From: Paenibacillus solani
GTDB lineage: Bacteria; Bacillota; Bacilli; Paenibacillales; Paenibacillaceae
Assembly (NCBI RefSeq): GCF_001277345.1
Contig: NZ_LIUT01000001.1
Span: forward strand, 1,087,895-1,151,894
Direction of reading: 5' to 3'
Length of the DNA: 64,000 nucleotides
The position numbers and the translations under genes are program-made. Positions 54,238 through 63,286 of this stretch are shown piece after piece (within the stretch, counting starts at the first letter, position 1; the number at the start of each line of letters is the position of its first letter). The notes beneath the pieces were generated by a model, which worked only from the letters and a program-made list of their open reading frames with translations, had not been told where the DNA came from and ran no database searches.

Positions 54238-55599
54238 TTATTTTACCGTTTTATTATAGGTCTCGATCTTGGAACTGATTTCTTGAGCGGCTTTGTCCAG
54301 TGCTTCTTGCGGTGTTTTCTGTCCGTTCAGCACTTCTTCAATGGCCGTTTCCGTCAGCTGGCGGGCCTCAGGGAACACGCCCATGACAGCGCCTTGTGTT
54401 GCCAGGTTGGCCTTCGTTTGATGCAGTTGATCTACGGCCGTCTGGAATTGCGGATATTTCTCCAGGTTTTCTTTCACCAGGGGCTCGTCGTAAGCTTTGG
54501 TCGTTACGGGGAAATAACCCGTGTTAACATGCCAGTAGGCTTGCGTTTGCGGCTCGGCCAGATACTTCATGAATTCCCAAGCGGCCTGCTGCTCTTCTTC
54601 CGACTTGTTGTTCATCATCCACAGGCTTGCTCCGCCGATGATCACGCCGCCTTCGCCGCCGTCAGCCGGTTTGGGCAGGAAAGCCGTACCGACCTCGAAT
54701 TTGCCTTCCGCAGCGCTGACGATTCCGCGAAGCGAAGCTGTAGAGTCCAGCGTCATGGCGATTTGACCCGCCGCAAAGGCTTTTTTGGTATCGTCTGTTT
54801 TACGTCCCAGGTTCAGCAGCACCTTATCATCCAGCATCTTTTTCCACCATTCCAGCGTCTTCACAGCAGCGGCATTGTTGACTTGCGAAGCGGTTGCCGG
54901 GGAATTACGGCCGTTACCGTTGTTCAAGAGCTCCGCGCCTTGGTTGGCGAGGAATTGCTCCATGAACCAGCCGTAAATTGCGAAGGATGCGCCGGTCTGG
55001 CCGCCTTTTGTCAATGCTTTAGCAGCTTCTGCAACCTCTTCGTAGGTTTTTGGAGGATTTTCCGGATCCAGTCCCGCCGCTTTAAAGGCATCTTTGTTGT
55101 AGTAAAGGATCGGGTTGGAAGAGTTAAACGGCATCGAATGCAGTTTGCCGTCAAAGGTATAGTAATTTTTGATGTTGGGTTCCAATGAGGAAATATCGTA
55201 TGCTTCAGCATCCATGAAGTCCTGCACCGGACGGATCGCTTTGGTATCCATCATGAAGCGACTGCCGATCTCGTATACCTGAATCATGGTCGGACCACTC
55301 TTGGATCCCAAAGATGCCTTCAGCTTGTTCAAGCTCTCATCATACGTTCCTTGAAATACGCCTTCAACCTGAATATCCTGGTGGGTCGCATTAAAATCGG
55401 AGATCAGCTTGTCCGCGACGGTCCCGAGCTCTCCGCTCATGGAATGCCACCATACAACCTTGACAGGATCTTGGGCTGGCTTGCTGCCTGCGGCAACGGT
55501 CGTTTCTCCAGCGGCTGGCGTATTGCTGCAAGCGGCGCTGATCAGCATGAAGCAGGAAAGCAGAAGCAGCGCGAAGGACCTTTTACCAAAACGTTTCAT
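54238..55599 (-). CDS. ugpB: Glycerol-3-phosphate ABC transporter binding lipoprotein (UgpB-like)
   Basis: 453 residues. Signal peptide with Cys24 lipobox (SAAC). The sequence follows E. coli UgpB closely at WWHSMSGELG, IQVYEIGSRFMM, MPFNSSNPILYYNKDAF, KAAGLDPENPPKTYEE, IIGGASLWMM and NGQKTPQEALDKA, all features of the G3P/glycerophosphodiester binding site. AAAGGGAGAG precedes the ATG. Third gene of a ugpA-ugpE-ugpB order, 125 bases after ugpE, with no ATPase or phosphodiesterase gene present. Confidence 0.85.
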   Translation of the reverse strand: MKRFGKRSFALLLLSCFMLISAACSNTPAAGETTVAAGSKPAQDPVKVVWWHSMSGELGTVADKLISDFNATHQDIQVEGVFQGTYDESLNKLKASLGSKSGPTMIQVYEIGSRFMMDTKAIRPVQDFMDAEAYDISSLEPNIKNYYTFDGKLHSMPFNSSNPILYYNKDAFKAAGLDPENPPKTYEEVAEAAKALTKGGQTGASFAIYGWFMEQFLANQGAELLNNGNGRNSPATASQVNNAAAVKTLEWWKKMLDDKVLLNLGRKTDDTKKAFAAGQIAMTLDSTASLRGIVSAAEGKFEVGTAFLPKPADGGEGGVIIGGASLWMMNNKSEEEQQAAWEFMKYLAEPQTQAYWHVNTGYFPVTTKAYDEPLVKENLEKYPQFQTAVDQLHQTKANLATQGAVMGVFPEARQLTETAIEEVLNGQKTPQEALDKAAQEISSKIETYNKTVK

Positions 55600-55724
55600 G
55601 ATCGGTTAATCTCTCCCTTTTTGAAAATAAAGTATGGTTTAATCTATCAGAAATTGCGGAGGCCCGTTTCTTATCGAGAACCTGCGCGCAAGGCTGATCA
55701 TGTATCATCTTGCTTAATATTGCA

Positions 55725-56549
55725 CTAGCCCTTTAAAGCACCTGCGGTAATGCCACGGACAAGGGGTTTCAGCCCAAGTGCCAGCAGCAGTAGGGAAGGC
55801 AGGAGCAGCAGGAGTACGCCGGAGAGTATCAGATTCCATGAGTTCATCTCTTCGAACTGCAGCATGCCAATCCCAATCTGAACAGTTCGCATCTCGACGC
55901 GGTTGGTTGTCAAGAGCGGCCATAGATACATGTTCCAATTGTTCAGGAACGAATACACGCCAAGTGTGGCGATTCCGGGAATGGATAACGGCAGCACCAT
56001 GCTCAGAAATGTGCGGACATGTCCGCAGCCGTCTACACGGGCTGCTTCAAACAGCTCTTTCGGCAGCTGCAGAAATGTTTGTCTAAGCAGGAAAGTTCCG
56101 AAGGCCGTTGCCAGGAATGGAACGATAAGTCCTTGGTAGGTATCAAGCCAATTCAAGCTTTTAACCGTCAGATAGTTCGGAATCATGATCACTTCCCACG
56201 GAATCATCATGGTAGCGAGAAAGAGACTGAACAGCAGCGTTTTCCCCGGGAACCGTAGGAAGGCGAAAGCATACGCCGCCAAACTCGCGGTTACGATCTG
56301 ACCAAGCATGATGGCAATGGAGACAATCAGGCTGTTTCCGATAAAGGTAAGGACAGGGATCGTATCGATCACCTTGGCGAAATTGGATAGATTGATGGCC
56401 TCGGGCAGCAGGGGCGGCGGGTATACGGCTGATTCAGCTTCGCTCATCAATGATGTCGACAAGGTATAGAGAAGTGGAAAAAGGACGGCCAACGAACAAA
56501 GAAGGAGCGCGGTGTAGATGAAGCTTTTGGGCATGAGACGCATGTTCAT
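55725..56549 (-). CDS. ugpE: Carbohydrate/G3P ABC transporter permease (UgpE-like)
   Basis: 274 residues with six membrane segments and the EAA loop EAARVDGCGHVRTFLSMVLP. Ends with ITAGALKG, typical of MalG/UgpE subunits. The start overlaps the ugpA stop by four bases. The ugp assignment comes from its binding protein partner. Confidence 0.87.
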   Translation of the reverse strand: MNMRLMPKSFIYTALLLCSLAVLFPLLYTLSTSLMSEAESAVYPPPLLPEAINLSNFAKVIDTIPVLTFIGNSLIVSIAIMLGQIVTASLAAYAFAFLRFPGKTLLFSLFLATMMIPWEVIMIPNYLTVKSLNWLDTYQGLIVPFLATAFGTFLLRQTFLQLPKELFEAARVDGCGHVRTFLSMVLPLSIPGIATLGVYSFLNNWNMYLWPLLTTNRVEMRTVQIGIGMLQFEEMNSWNLILSGVLLLLLPSLLLLALGLKPLVRGITAGALKG

Positions 56550-57529
56550 TGGTAATGCACCTTCTTCTCCACAAATTTAAATTGAAAGACGGTCAGCAGC
56601 AGAATAATCGCAAACAGGATGAGTGCCTGTGCGCTGCCGATGCCAAAGCGGAAATTGACGAAAGCATCCTGATAAATGTTGAATACCATGACATTGGTGC
56701 TGTTTATCGGACCGCCCTTGGTAAGGATGTTGATCTGACCAAATGCCTGGAAAGCCCCGATAACAGATACAACCGACGTGAAGAATAATGTAGGAGAGAT
56801 CAGCGGCATCGTAATCCGGAAAAAAGTTCTTAATGGTCCGGAGCCGTCAATCTTGGTGCTGTCGTAAATATCCTCAGACACACCCTGCATGCCGCTCAGC
56901 ATCAGAATGTAGTTGAATCCAAGATTCATCCAGATTGTCATGAGCGCGACAGAGATCATGGCCCATTTCGGATCGGTCAGCCATTGGATTGGCTGAGACC
57001 CAAGCAGTGACAGGAAATAATTCAGTATGCCTAAGGTCGGATGGTATAGAATCATCCAGATCATCGAGCCGGTCCCGACGGACACGGCCATTGGCAGAGA
57101 AAATATGAAACGGAAAATTTTCATGCCTCTCAGTTTGTTGTGTGTCAGGGCAGCGAGGAGAATCGCAGCTGCTATGCCTGTCGGGACGGTGAGCAGAATG
57201 AACAGCAGCGTATTCCAGAAGCTTGTATAGAACATCTCGGAAGCTAGTATCTCCTTGAAATTATCAAGACCTACGAATTCTGCTACCCGGCCTTGGGGAT
57301 CGGTGAGGAATAAGCTGAGATAGACCGATTTGAGCAGTGGATAGAATAGAAACAGACCGAAAATGAGCAGCGAAGGTGCTAGACATGCGTAGGCGAGCAT
57401 GATTTCCCTGCTTCTGGTTTTCTTCGCTGCGATGCGCATCGCTGCTGCTGCTGATTCTCCGCTTTGGCTGGCATGTGCTGACAGGGAATGCCCCGGAGAT
57501 GGTAGTGAGAGTTCATTATCCATCATCAT
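56546..57529 (-). CDS. ugpA: Carbohydrate/G3P ABC transporter permease (UgpA-like)
   Basis: 327 residues. A hydrophilic N-terminal leader of about 45 residues, then six membrane segments (first about 47-68, YACLAPSLLIFGLFLFYPLL) and the EAA-like loop DSTKIDGSGPLRTFFRITMP. GCGAGGT precedes three in-frame ATG codons; the first is taken. First gene of the operon; two palindromes lie upstream. Confidence 0.87.
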   Translation of the reverse strand: MMMDNELSLPSPGHSLSAHASQSGESAAAAMRIAAKKTRSREIMLAYACLAPSLLIFGLFLFYPLLKSVYLSLFLTDPQGRVAEFVGLDNFKEILASEMFYTSFWNTLLFILLTVPTGIAAAILLAALTHNKLRGMKIFRFIFSLPMAVSVGTGSMIWMILYHPTLGILNYFLSLLGSQPIQWLTDPKWAMISVALMTIWMNLGFNYILMLSGMQGVSEDIYDSTKIDGSGPLRTFFRITMPLISPTLFFTSVVSVIGAFQAFGQINILTKGGPINSTNVMVFNIYQDAFVNFRFGIGSAQALILFAIILLLTVFQFKFVEKKVHYQ

Positions 57530-57585
57530 GATTACCTCGCTTTCCGGCTTGGCCTTACAGTTACTGAGTATAAAGACCGGATGTT

Positions 57586-57603
57586 AAATCCGGTACCGGA
57601 TTT
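57586..57603. promoter_or_regulatory. 18-bp perfect palindrome upstream of ugpA
   Basis: AAATCCGGTACCGGATTT is centred 65 bases before the ugpA start codon. Perfect dyad symmetry of this length with a CCGG in each arm suits a LacI-type repressor operator. Confidence 0.6.
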
Positions 57604-57713
57604 TGTAAGAATACCGTAAGATATGGTTTGAAATTACATAATCTACAACTATAATCTTTTACCTACGAAGCTTTATAGATTAAAAAGAAATATATAAATT
57701 ATAAAGCTAACTC

Positions 57714-57727
57714 TGTAACCGGTTACA
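57714..57727. promoter_or_regulatory. LacI/CcpA-like operator palindrome
   Basis: TGTAACCGGTTACA is a perfect 14-bp palindrome. It has the size and the CG-centred shape of LacI-family operators and differs from the cre consensus (TGNAARCGNWNNCA) at the R position. About 190 bases upstream of ugpA. Confidence 0.55.
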
Positions 57728-58047
57728 CTTGTATTTAAGTGATGTCGAAAAGTGACAACGATTAATGATGGTGCAAAAGGATAGTATCATTTTTGAAGCA
57801 TGAGTATCGTAAGATAAGGGGAGGTAACAGAGGCTTGCCTTCAATGAGTAGGTCTGGATAAATACTTTTTTGGGGGACAAAAGGGCTTATCATGCCCAAT
57901 TCCTTATTCTGTTTTGAGAAAAAACTCACAGCTACAAGATATTAGTAGGAATACAATATCGTAAAAGAGAACCGTTCTTCAGCATTATATATTATAATAA
58001 AGGTGTATGCGTTTACTTCTGAGAAGCGAAAAGGAGATATGAAATCT

Positions 58048-59124
58048 ATGGTGACCGAAAAAAACAAACATGCAATCGTGATCGTAGGCTATGGCGGAAT
58101 GGGCAGTTACCATGCCAAGCTGATCAAGGATAATGAATTTCTCGAGGTTACTGGAACCTATGATATTTTGGAAGAACGTCGGAAGGTATCCCTGCAGGAA
58201 GGGTATCCAGCCTACGAAAGTTATGAGCAGGTACTGAATGATGAGGCAGTGGATGTGGTTCTCATTGCAACACCTAACGATGTGCACAAGGAACTGGCGC
58301 TTGAGGCGTTTAAAGCCGGCAAACATGTCATCTGTGAGAAGCCGGTAACATTGAACGTTAGTGACTTCAAGGAAATGGTGGCTGCGGCCGACGCTGCTGG
58401 CCGGGTACTGATGGTTCACCAAAACCGCCGCTGGGACGAGGATTTCCTCACCATTAAACAAATGTATAACGAGAAGACGATTGGCGATCTGTTCCGCATT
58501 GAATCCAGAGTACACGGGGCGAACGGCATTCCGGGCGACTGGCGCCATCTGGAAGCGCATGGCGGCGGCATGCTGCTGGACTGGGGCGTGCATTTGCTGG
58601 ATCAGATCCTGCACATGGTGGACAGCCGAATGACCAGCCTGAGCAGCCGCTTGAGCTTCATTCTGGGCGATGAAGTAGATGACGGCTTTGAATCGGTTAT
58701 CCAGTTTGAGAACGGTGTGTCCGTACTGCTTGAAGTGGGAACGACGAATTTCATTACACTGCCACGCTGGTATGTCAAAGGAACTGAAGGAACTGGAGTT
58801 ATTGAAGACTGGTCGTTAAACGGCAGAATTGTAACCCGCAATCAGGATGCGGTGAAAGTGGAACCAAAACCTATTCAAGCCGGGGTAGGTTTGACCAAAA
58901 CGATGGCCCCTCCATCTGAAGAGGCTACCATTACGGGTGCTTTGCCAGAACCATACCGTCAATCCAGCAGCTTCTTCGACAATTTTGCGGCTGTCATCGA
59001 AGGGCAAGCTGAACCGATCGTAAAGAATGAGGAAGTACTGCGCGTACTGAACTTGATCGAAGCGGTGTTTGAGTCAGCCAGAACGGGTAAAACTCTGACA
59101 GATTTCGATATTTATCCTGCATAA
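58048..59124 (+). CDS. Gfo/Idh/MocA-family oxidoreductase
   Basis: 358-residue NAD(P)-dependent dehydrogenase with IVIVGYGGMGSYHAKLI near the start, EKPVTLNVSDF near 97, and GGGMLLDWGVHLLDQIL in the second domain. AAGGAG lies 11 bases before ATG 58048; ATG 58039 is only two bases from the site and is less likely. Divergent from the ugp-like operon and sharing its 500-base regulatory region, so the pair may be co-regulated. Substrate unknown. Confidence 0.87.
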   Translation: MVTEKNKHAIVIVGYGGMGSYHAKLIKDNEFLEVTGTYDILEERRKVSLQEGYPAYESYEQVLNDEAVDVVLIATPNDVHKELALEAFKAGKHVICEKPVTLNVSDFKEMVAAADAAGRVLMVHQNRRWDEDFLTIKQMYNEKTIGDLFRIESRVHGANGIPGDWRHLEAHGGGMLLDWGVHLLDQILHMVDSRMTSLSSRLSFILGDEVDDGFESVIQFENGVSVLLEVGTTNFITLPRWYVKGTEGTGVIEDWSLNGRIVTRNQDAVKVEPKPIQAGVGLTKTMAPPSEEATITGALPEPYRQSSSFFDNFAAVIEGQAEPIVKNEEVLRVLNLIEAVFESARTGKTLTDFDIYPA

Positions 59125-59158
59125 GGTTTCATACAAGAACTCATCGGTTATTCTATAG

Positions 59159-59210
59159 AAAGCACTGTGGTCTTTCAGGCTTTATGCTTGGGGCTGCGGT
59201 GCTTTTTTTT
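59159..59210 (+). terminator. Terminator after the dehydrogenase
   Basis: AAAGCACTG and CGGTGCTTT close a long loop, followed by eight T. The loop is large and may fold further. Confidence 0.7.
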
Positions 59211-59329
59211 GTGTTGTTCTCTGGCAGGTGGTTTTCCGATGGAGGCAGCTGTTTCTGTGTCTAGTTGACACTAGTAAGCTATCGAATAACAGCACAGCAA
59301 TTTTGGTAGGTTATCCGACTAAGAAAGCA

Positions 59330-60304
59330 CTAAAATGTTTTGCCCATCCAAATGTACAGCGACATCAAGCCGAACATAAACAAGCAAAAGTTAACGCTTA
59401 CAAACAACCCGCGGAGTAGAGGCGAGCGATGAAATTGAAGGGGAGTCCGTAAATTTCCGACACCCTCGATCAGAAACAGGATCAGTACCGTATGAATGAT
59501 GGTGTGGCCAATGATTTCAATGTGACCGAATACAAGACTTGTCATGATAAAGACACCAGATACCAGCAAAGCAGTGAACCGATTCATAATACCTACAATG
59601 AAGGCCCAAGCCAGCCCAATCTCTATAAACGCGCTGATCAGGACAAAGTTTTCGAGACTAAATCCGAAGGTAGGAAGACCGTATTCTCCCATTACAGTAC
59701 AAGCAAGCTCGGGGATGGTCAGCTTTTCCATGGCGAGCCAGGCAAGGGATACACCGGTACATATGTACATGACGGCAACCGCTGTTTTTTTCAGAGGCGT
59801 ACCAGATACAAACAGATAATACACGATGCCGAGATATAACAAATAATCAATTGCATGAAAGAGGCCGTAAGTTAATGCAGCTTGGACATAAAGCAAGAAC
59901 AGGATGGCACCGCTTACAGGAAGCGTTCTTTTATTAAAAAGAAAGATGACAGCACCAACAAGTCCGAGGATGATCCACATGGAGTTGATATTGAATTCAG
60001 GTGCAAGATATGATCCGCTCAGGAGCTGCATAGACAAGCCGAGGGCGAGCCCGGTCCGCATGATAATCTCGGTATGGGGCTTTATTCTGTCCAGCCACCG
60101 ATGGATATGGACGACGTTCTTTTGTCTTCCCAAGGGAGTATGTATAACACTTGTGAACCATAGGACTAGGACTGTAAACGCTAACCAAAACAGGAACGTC
60201 AGTGTTATGATACGTGAGAATGGGAGAGGAACCCGATCAAGATTATCTGAGAACCACTTTACATGAATATAGATGTTGTTATGAATGGAGAATTGCAATA
60301 ACAT
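59330..60304 (-). CDS. Polytopic membrane protein of unknown function
   Basis: 324 residues with about nine or ten hydrophobic segments, the first near 33-55 after a short hydrophilic start. Features: a His cluster HIHRWLDRIKPH between segments 1 and 2, FGHIEIIGHTIIHTVLILFLIEG near 265-290, and several charged residues in membrane segments. The second half has the look of DoxX-like four-helix proteins, but I do not recognise the family. AGGGAGGAA precedes the ATG. Convergent with the dehydrogenase and divergent from cobyric acid synthase. Confidence 0.7.
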   Translation of the reverse strand: MLLQFSIHNNIYIHVKWFSDNLDRVPLPFSRIITLTFLFWLAFTVLVLWFTSVIHTPLGRQKNVVHIHRWLDRIKPHTEIIMRTGLALGLSMQLLSGSYLAPEFNINSMWIILGLVGAVIFLFNKRTLPVSGAILFLLYVQAALTYGLFHAIDYLLYLGIVYYLFVSGTPLKKTAVAVMYICTGVSLAWLAMEKLTIPELACTVMGEYGLPTFGFSLENFVLISAFIEIGLAWAFIVGIMNRFTALLVSGVFIMTSLVFGHIEIIGHTIIHTVLILFLIEGVGNLRTPLQFHRSPLLRGLFVSVNFCLFMFGLMSLYIWMGKTF

Positions 60305-60442
60305 ATATTAGGTTCCTCCCTTAACTAAATATGAATTTATATACAAGATAAAACAATTTTAGATAAAAAAGTATATTCTTAGATGAATATATCCCCGATT
60401 TCTATGAATTTATCCCTTCAAAGAATATGAATGATGGTTTTG

Positions 60443-60467
60443 AACCGATCAATCGAGGTTTTTTTAT
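60443..60467 (+). terminator. Small hairpin with T run before cobQ
   Basis: AACCGAT and ATCGAGGTT can pair with one bulge, followed by seven T. Possible terminator or attenuator in front of the cobyric acid synthase gene. No cobalamin riboswitch is recognised around it. Confidence 0.4.
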
Positions 60468-60490
60468 TTGATTCTCCATCTCTATAGGTT

Positions 60491-60499
60491 TGATATAAT
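60491..60499 (+). promoter_or_regulatory. Extended -10 promoter of cobQ
   Basis: TG, one base, TATAAT (60491-60499), 40 bases before the start at 60540. The nearest TTGATT is 20 bases away, too far for a standard -35. Confidence 0.45.
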
Positions 60500-60539
60500 G
60501 ATAGAAAAGTGGCTTAGGACTGGAAGAAGGGTGAAGCAG

Positions 60540-62168
60540 ATGATCGAACCGCAATACATACCACCAGATACAATGAAAAATGCAAAACAGGCTCGAGGTG
60601 CAGTTCTAATGCTGCAAGGAACGGCTTCAGATGTTGGCAAAAGCATCGTAACCACAGCTCTTTGTCGTATTTTTCGACAGGACGGTTATCGGACAGCTCC
60701 TTATAAATCGCAAAATATGGCGCTCAATTCCTACGTAACCTTGGATGGCAAAGAAATTGGAAGAGCTCAGGGCGTGCAGGCCGAGGCCTGCGGCATTGCT
60801 GCTAATACGGATATGAATCCCATTCTGATCAAGCCTGTGAAAGACATGCATTCGCAAATTGTGATTCATGGCGTGCCTGAAATGCAAATGAGTGCAATGG
60901 ATTACAGGAATCATTTCCTGCCTAAGGCAAAAGGCATCGTACTGGATGCGCTGGAACGACTCCGAGCGTGTTATGATATCGTAGTCATGGAGGGGGCCGG
61001 AAGTCCCGCCGAGATCAATCTAAAGGATCGCGATATCGTCAATATGAATTTGGCGGGGTGGGCAGATTCGCCGGTCATTCTCGTCGCGGATATTGACCGC
61101 GGAGGCGTGTTTGCCTCGATTGTAGGCACACTTGAACTGCTAGAGCCTCATGAAGCGGCTCGAATCAAAGGATTTATCATTAATAAGTTCCGCGGGGATC
61201 TGGCACTGCTTAAGCCTGGATTGGATTGGCTTGAAGAGCGGACGGGCATTCCCGTACTAGGTGTTCTCCCTTATATTCAGGACATAAGGATTGAGGCGGA
61301 AGATTCCGTTGTGCTTGATGAGCTTCAATATCGAAAACAGGAAGCGCGGGAGCTTGATATTGCCGTAGTAAGGTATCCGCGCATTTCTAATTTTACAGAT
61401 ATGGATGCGCTTCGCTGGGAGCCGGATGTGGTTGTTCGTTTCGTTCAGTCCGTGGATGAGCTTGGCACGCCGGATGTCATTATATTACCTGGCACCAAGG
61501 ATACGATCAGTGATCTTGAATTTCTTCAGGAGCGGGGACTGGCTGATGCGATCATCAAACAGGCTCAGCAGCGGGATATCCAACTGGTAGGCATATGCGG
61601 GGGATACCAGATGCTTGGCGAATGGTTATCGGACTTCCATGCCGTAGAAGGAACAGCCCGGGAAGCGAAAGGGCTAGGACTGCTGCCGATTCGGACTTCC
61701 TTTCTAGCCCATAAAAGAACCGTTCGGGTAAGTGGACGACTATGTAAGAATGTACCATTTGGACTGAGTTTGCAAGATACCAACGACACTCTCCCGATTC
61801 ATGCTTATGAAATACATATGGGCGTTACGGAATGGAGCACCTTAGAGGATGACTCCAGATATCGCCCGCTTTTCTCCGTTGAAGCAGATGTTTTGGAATT
61901 ATCACAGTCAAACGATGATATTCAAGAGCATCTTGAAGGGCTTGGTACTTCGGATGGCCGCATATGGGGAAGCTATTTGCACGGTTTATTTGATAATGAT
62001 GCGTTTCGAAGAGCCTGGCTGAACGGTCTTCGTGTTAAGAAAGGACTGCTTCCCATCTCGGAAACGTTTCAAGCAGAGGAACGTAAATTTGCTGAATTTG
62101 ACCGTGTGGCCGAAATAGTTCGGCAGCATTTGGACCTGGAGAAGATATATGAATTTATGGGGATATGA
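60540..62168 (+). CDS. cobQ: Cobyric acid synthase
   Basis: ATP- and glutamine-dependent amidation of side chains b, d, e and g of adenosylcobyrinic acid a,c-diamide (cobalamin synthesis). N-terminal dethiobiotin-synthetase-like domain with the P-loop GTASDVGKS (about 27-35), SQNMALNSYVT and EGAGSPAEINL; C-terminal triad glutaminase with nucleophile Cys in VGICGGYQMLGE and His in GSYLHGLFDN. 542 residues. ATG at 60540 has AAGAAGGGTG upstream; earlier in-frame starts lie over the promoter. No other cobalamin genes are in the window. Confidence 0.93.
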   Translation: MIEPQYIPPDTMKNAKQARGAVLMLQGTASDVGKSIVTTALCRIFRQDGYRTAPYKSQNMALNSYVTLDGKEIGRAQGVQAEACGIAANTDMNPILIKPVKDMHSQIVIHGVPEMQMSAMDYRNHFLPKAKGIVLDALERLRACYDIVVMEGAGSPAEINLKDRDIVNMNLAGWADSPVILVADIDRGGVFASIVGTLELLEPHEAARIKGFIINKFRGDLALLKPGLDWLEERTGIPVLGVLPYIQDIRIEAEDSVVLDELQYRKQEARELDIAVVRYPRISNFTDMDALRWEPDVVVRFVQSVDELGTPDVIILPGTKDTISDLEFLQERGLADAIIKQAQQRDIQLVGICGGYQMLGEWLSDFHAVEGTAREAKGLGLLPIRTSFLAHKRTVRVSGRLCKNVPFGLSLQDTNDTLPIHAYEIHMGVTEWSTLEDDSRYRPLFSVEADVLELSQSNDDIQEHLEGLGTSDGRIWGSYLHGLFDNDAFRRAWLNGLRVKKGLLPISETFQAEERKFAEFDRVAEIVRQHLDLEKIYEFMGI

Positions 62169-62243
62169 ACAATGGATGGTGCTGCAGCTTTAAACCATGG
62201 GGAATATAACCATTCATTTAGGTGATCCTGAGAATAGGTCCGC

Positions 62244-62274
62244 AAACACCATGCAGACAGCATGGTGTTTTTTT
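62244..62274 (+). terminator. Intrinsic terminator after cobQ
   Basis: AACACCATGC-agaca-GCATGGTGTT, ten pairs, then seven T. Confidence 0.93.
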
Positions 62275-62320
62275 GCATAGGAAACATAATTATAGTTTAA
62301 TTATAGGATAGGGGGGTATG
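62273..62320 (+). promoter_or_regulatory. Promoter with a CsoR-like G-tract site
   Basis: TTGCAT (62273-62278), 17 bases, TTTAAT (62296-62301). Immediately downstream, 62302-62320 reads TATAGGATAGGGGGGTATG, an AT-flanked G tract with ATA/TAT ends as in CsoR-type copper operators. Position just after the -10 suits repression. Confidence 0.5.
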
Positions 62321-62381
62321 CTAAATATAAGGATGCTTCAAGTTATGAATAGATTTCTAAAATGAATGGAGTGATCATCAA

Positions 62382-63263
62382 ATGGTGAATAAGAAGGCGA
62401 CTATGCTCACTTTGACCAGTTTTCTTTCATTTGGATTGTTGACAGCTTGTTTTAACGCCACCGAGGTTCAAGACACAGGCGGCCATAGCGGAGGTCATGG
62501 GGGAAAGAGTGCAAGCCAAGAAGAGAGTGGCCATAGTGAACACGGAAGCGGGCATCATGGTCACGAGTCGGGTTCTAATGGCTACAAAGCTGCGTTTACA
62601 TGGGAAGAGCCGATTACGGCGGGCGTCGAGACAGAGTTAACGATTCACATTACAGATCAGAATGGCGACGCCGTTCAGCAATTTGATACCAATCACGAGA
62701 AGCTGCTGCATCTGATCGTTGTGAATCGCGATTTATCCTTCTTCAATCATATCCATCCCGATTACAGGGAGAATGGTGTGTTTACGGTTAATACAACGTT
62801 CCCGGTCGGCGGCAAATACAAATTGATCGCTGATTCTGTACCGAAGGGTACATCGGGGGCTACACTTAGCGAATGGATTCAAGTGAAGGGTGATGAAGGA
62901 ACGGCATCGGTGCTTGAGCCTGATTCCGAACTGATCAAACAAGTGGACGGGAAGGAAATTACATTGAGTTTGAGCAATACCTTGTCCAACGAAGAGGTCG
63001 TGCTCACCTATCATATTGGGGACCTTAAGACTAAACAAGGAATAGATAATCTGGAGCCTTATCTCGGTGCCGTGGGACATGTTGTCATCCTATCTGAAGA
63101 CGCTGAACAGTACATCCACGTGCATCCTCTCGATGAGCGAAGCAGGGGTCCAAAAGCGGAATTCGCTGCTGTTTTCCCGCATAGCGGCATCTACAAAATC
63201 TGGGGACAATTTCAACACCAGGGTGAAGTAATGACGGTTCCATTTGTTGTTGAAATCCAATAA
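62382..63263 (+). CDS. His-rich lipoprotein, possible copper-handling protein
   Basis: 293 residues. Signal peptide with lipobox LTAC (Cys23). Residues 34-70 form a His/Gly/Ser-rich stretch with repeated GGH, SGH and HHGH, a likely metal-binding tether. Two beta-rich domains follow (about 70-165 and 180-293), each with an IHP motif (FNHIHPDY, YIHVHPLDE) and a GGKY or SGIYKIW segment, like the YtkA/FixH-type domains. GGAGTG precedes the ATG. Glutaredoxin gene follows by 23 bases. A periplasm-side copper or redox role is inferred. Confidence 0.75.
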   Translation: MVNKKATMLTLTSFLSFGLLTACFNATEVQDTGGHSGGHGGKSASQEESGHSEHGSGHHGHESGSNGYKAAFTWEEPITAGVETELTIHITDQNGDAVQQFDTNHEKLLHLIVVNRDLSFFNHIHPDYRENGVFTVNTTFPVGGKYKLIADSVPKGTSGATLSEWIQVKGDEGTASVLEPDSELIKQVDGKEITLSLSNTLSNEEVVLTYHIGDLKTKQGIDNLEPYLGAVGHVVILSEDAEQYIHVHPLDERSRGPKAEFAAVFPHSGIYKIWGQFQHQGEVMTVPFVVEIQ

Positions 63264-63286
63264 TAAGACGATTAGGAGTGATCGAT

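Larger units (their letters stand above)
57530..58047. other. Divergent regulatory region (ugp-like operon / dehydrogenase)
   Basis: Two palindromes lie here: AAATCCGGTACCGGATTT at 57586-57603 and TGTAACCGGTTACA at 57714-57727. TATAAT at 57993-57998 may be the -10 of the dehydrogenase gene at 58048. No coding frame is convincing. A Pho box was looked for and not recognised. Confidence 0.6.

Noticed and set aside
54157-55188. 343-codon plus-strand frame opposite the UgpB-like gene
   Set aside because: Antisense to a gene with close UgpB motifs; its composition (Phe, Arg, Leu rich) is that of a reverse-frame artefact.
57743-57749. TGTCGAA as a Spo0A box
   Set aside because: A seven-base match is expected by chance in a window of this size and nothing else links the nearby genes to Spo0A.
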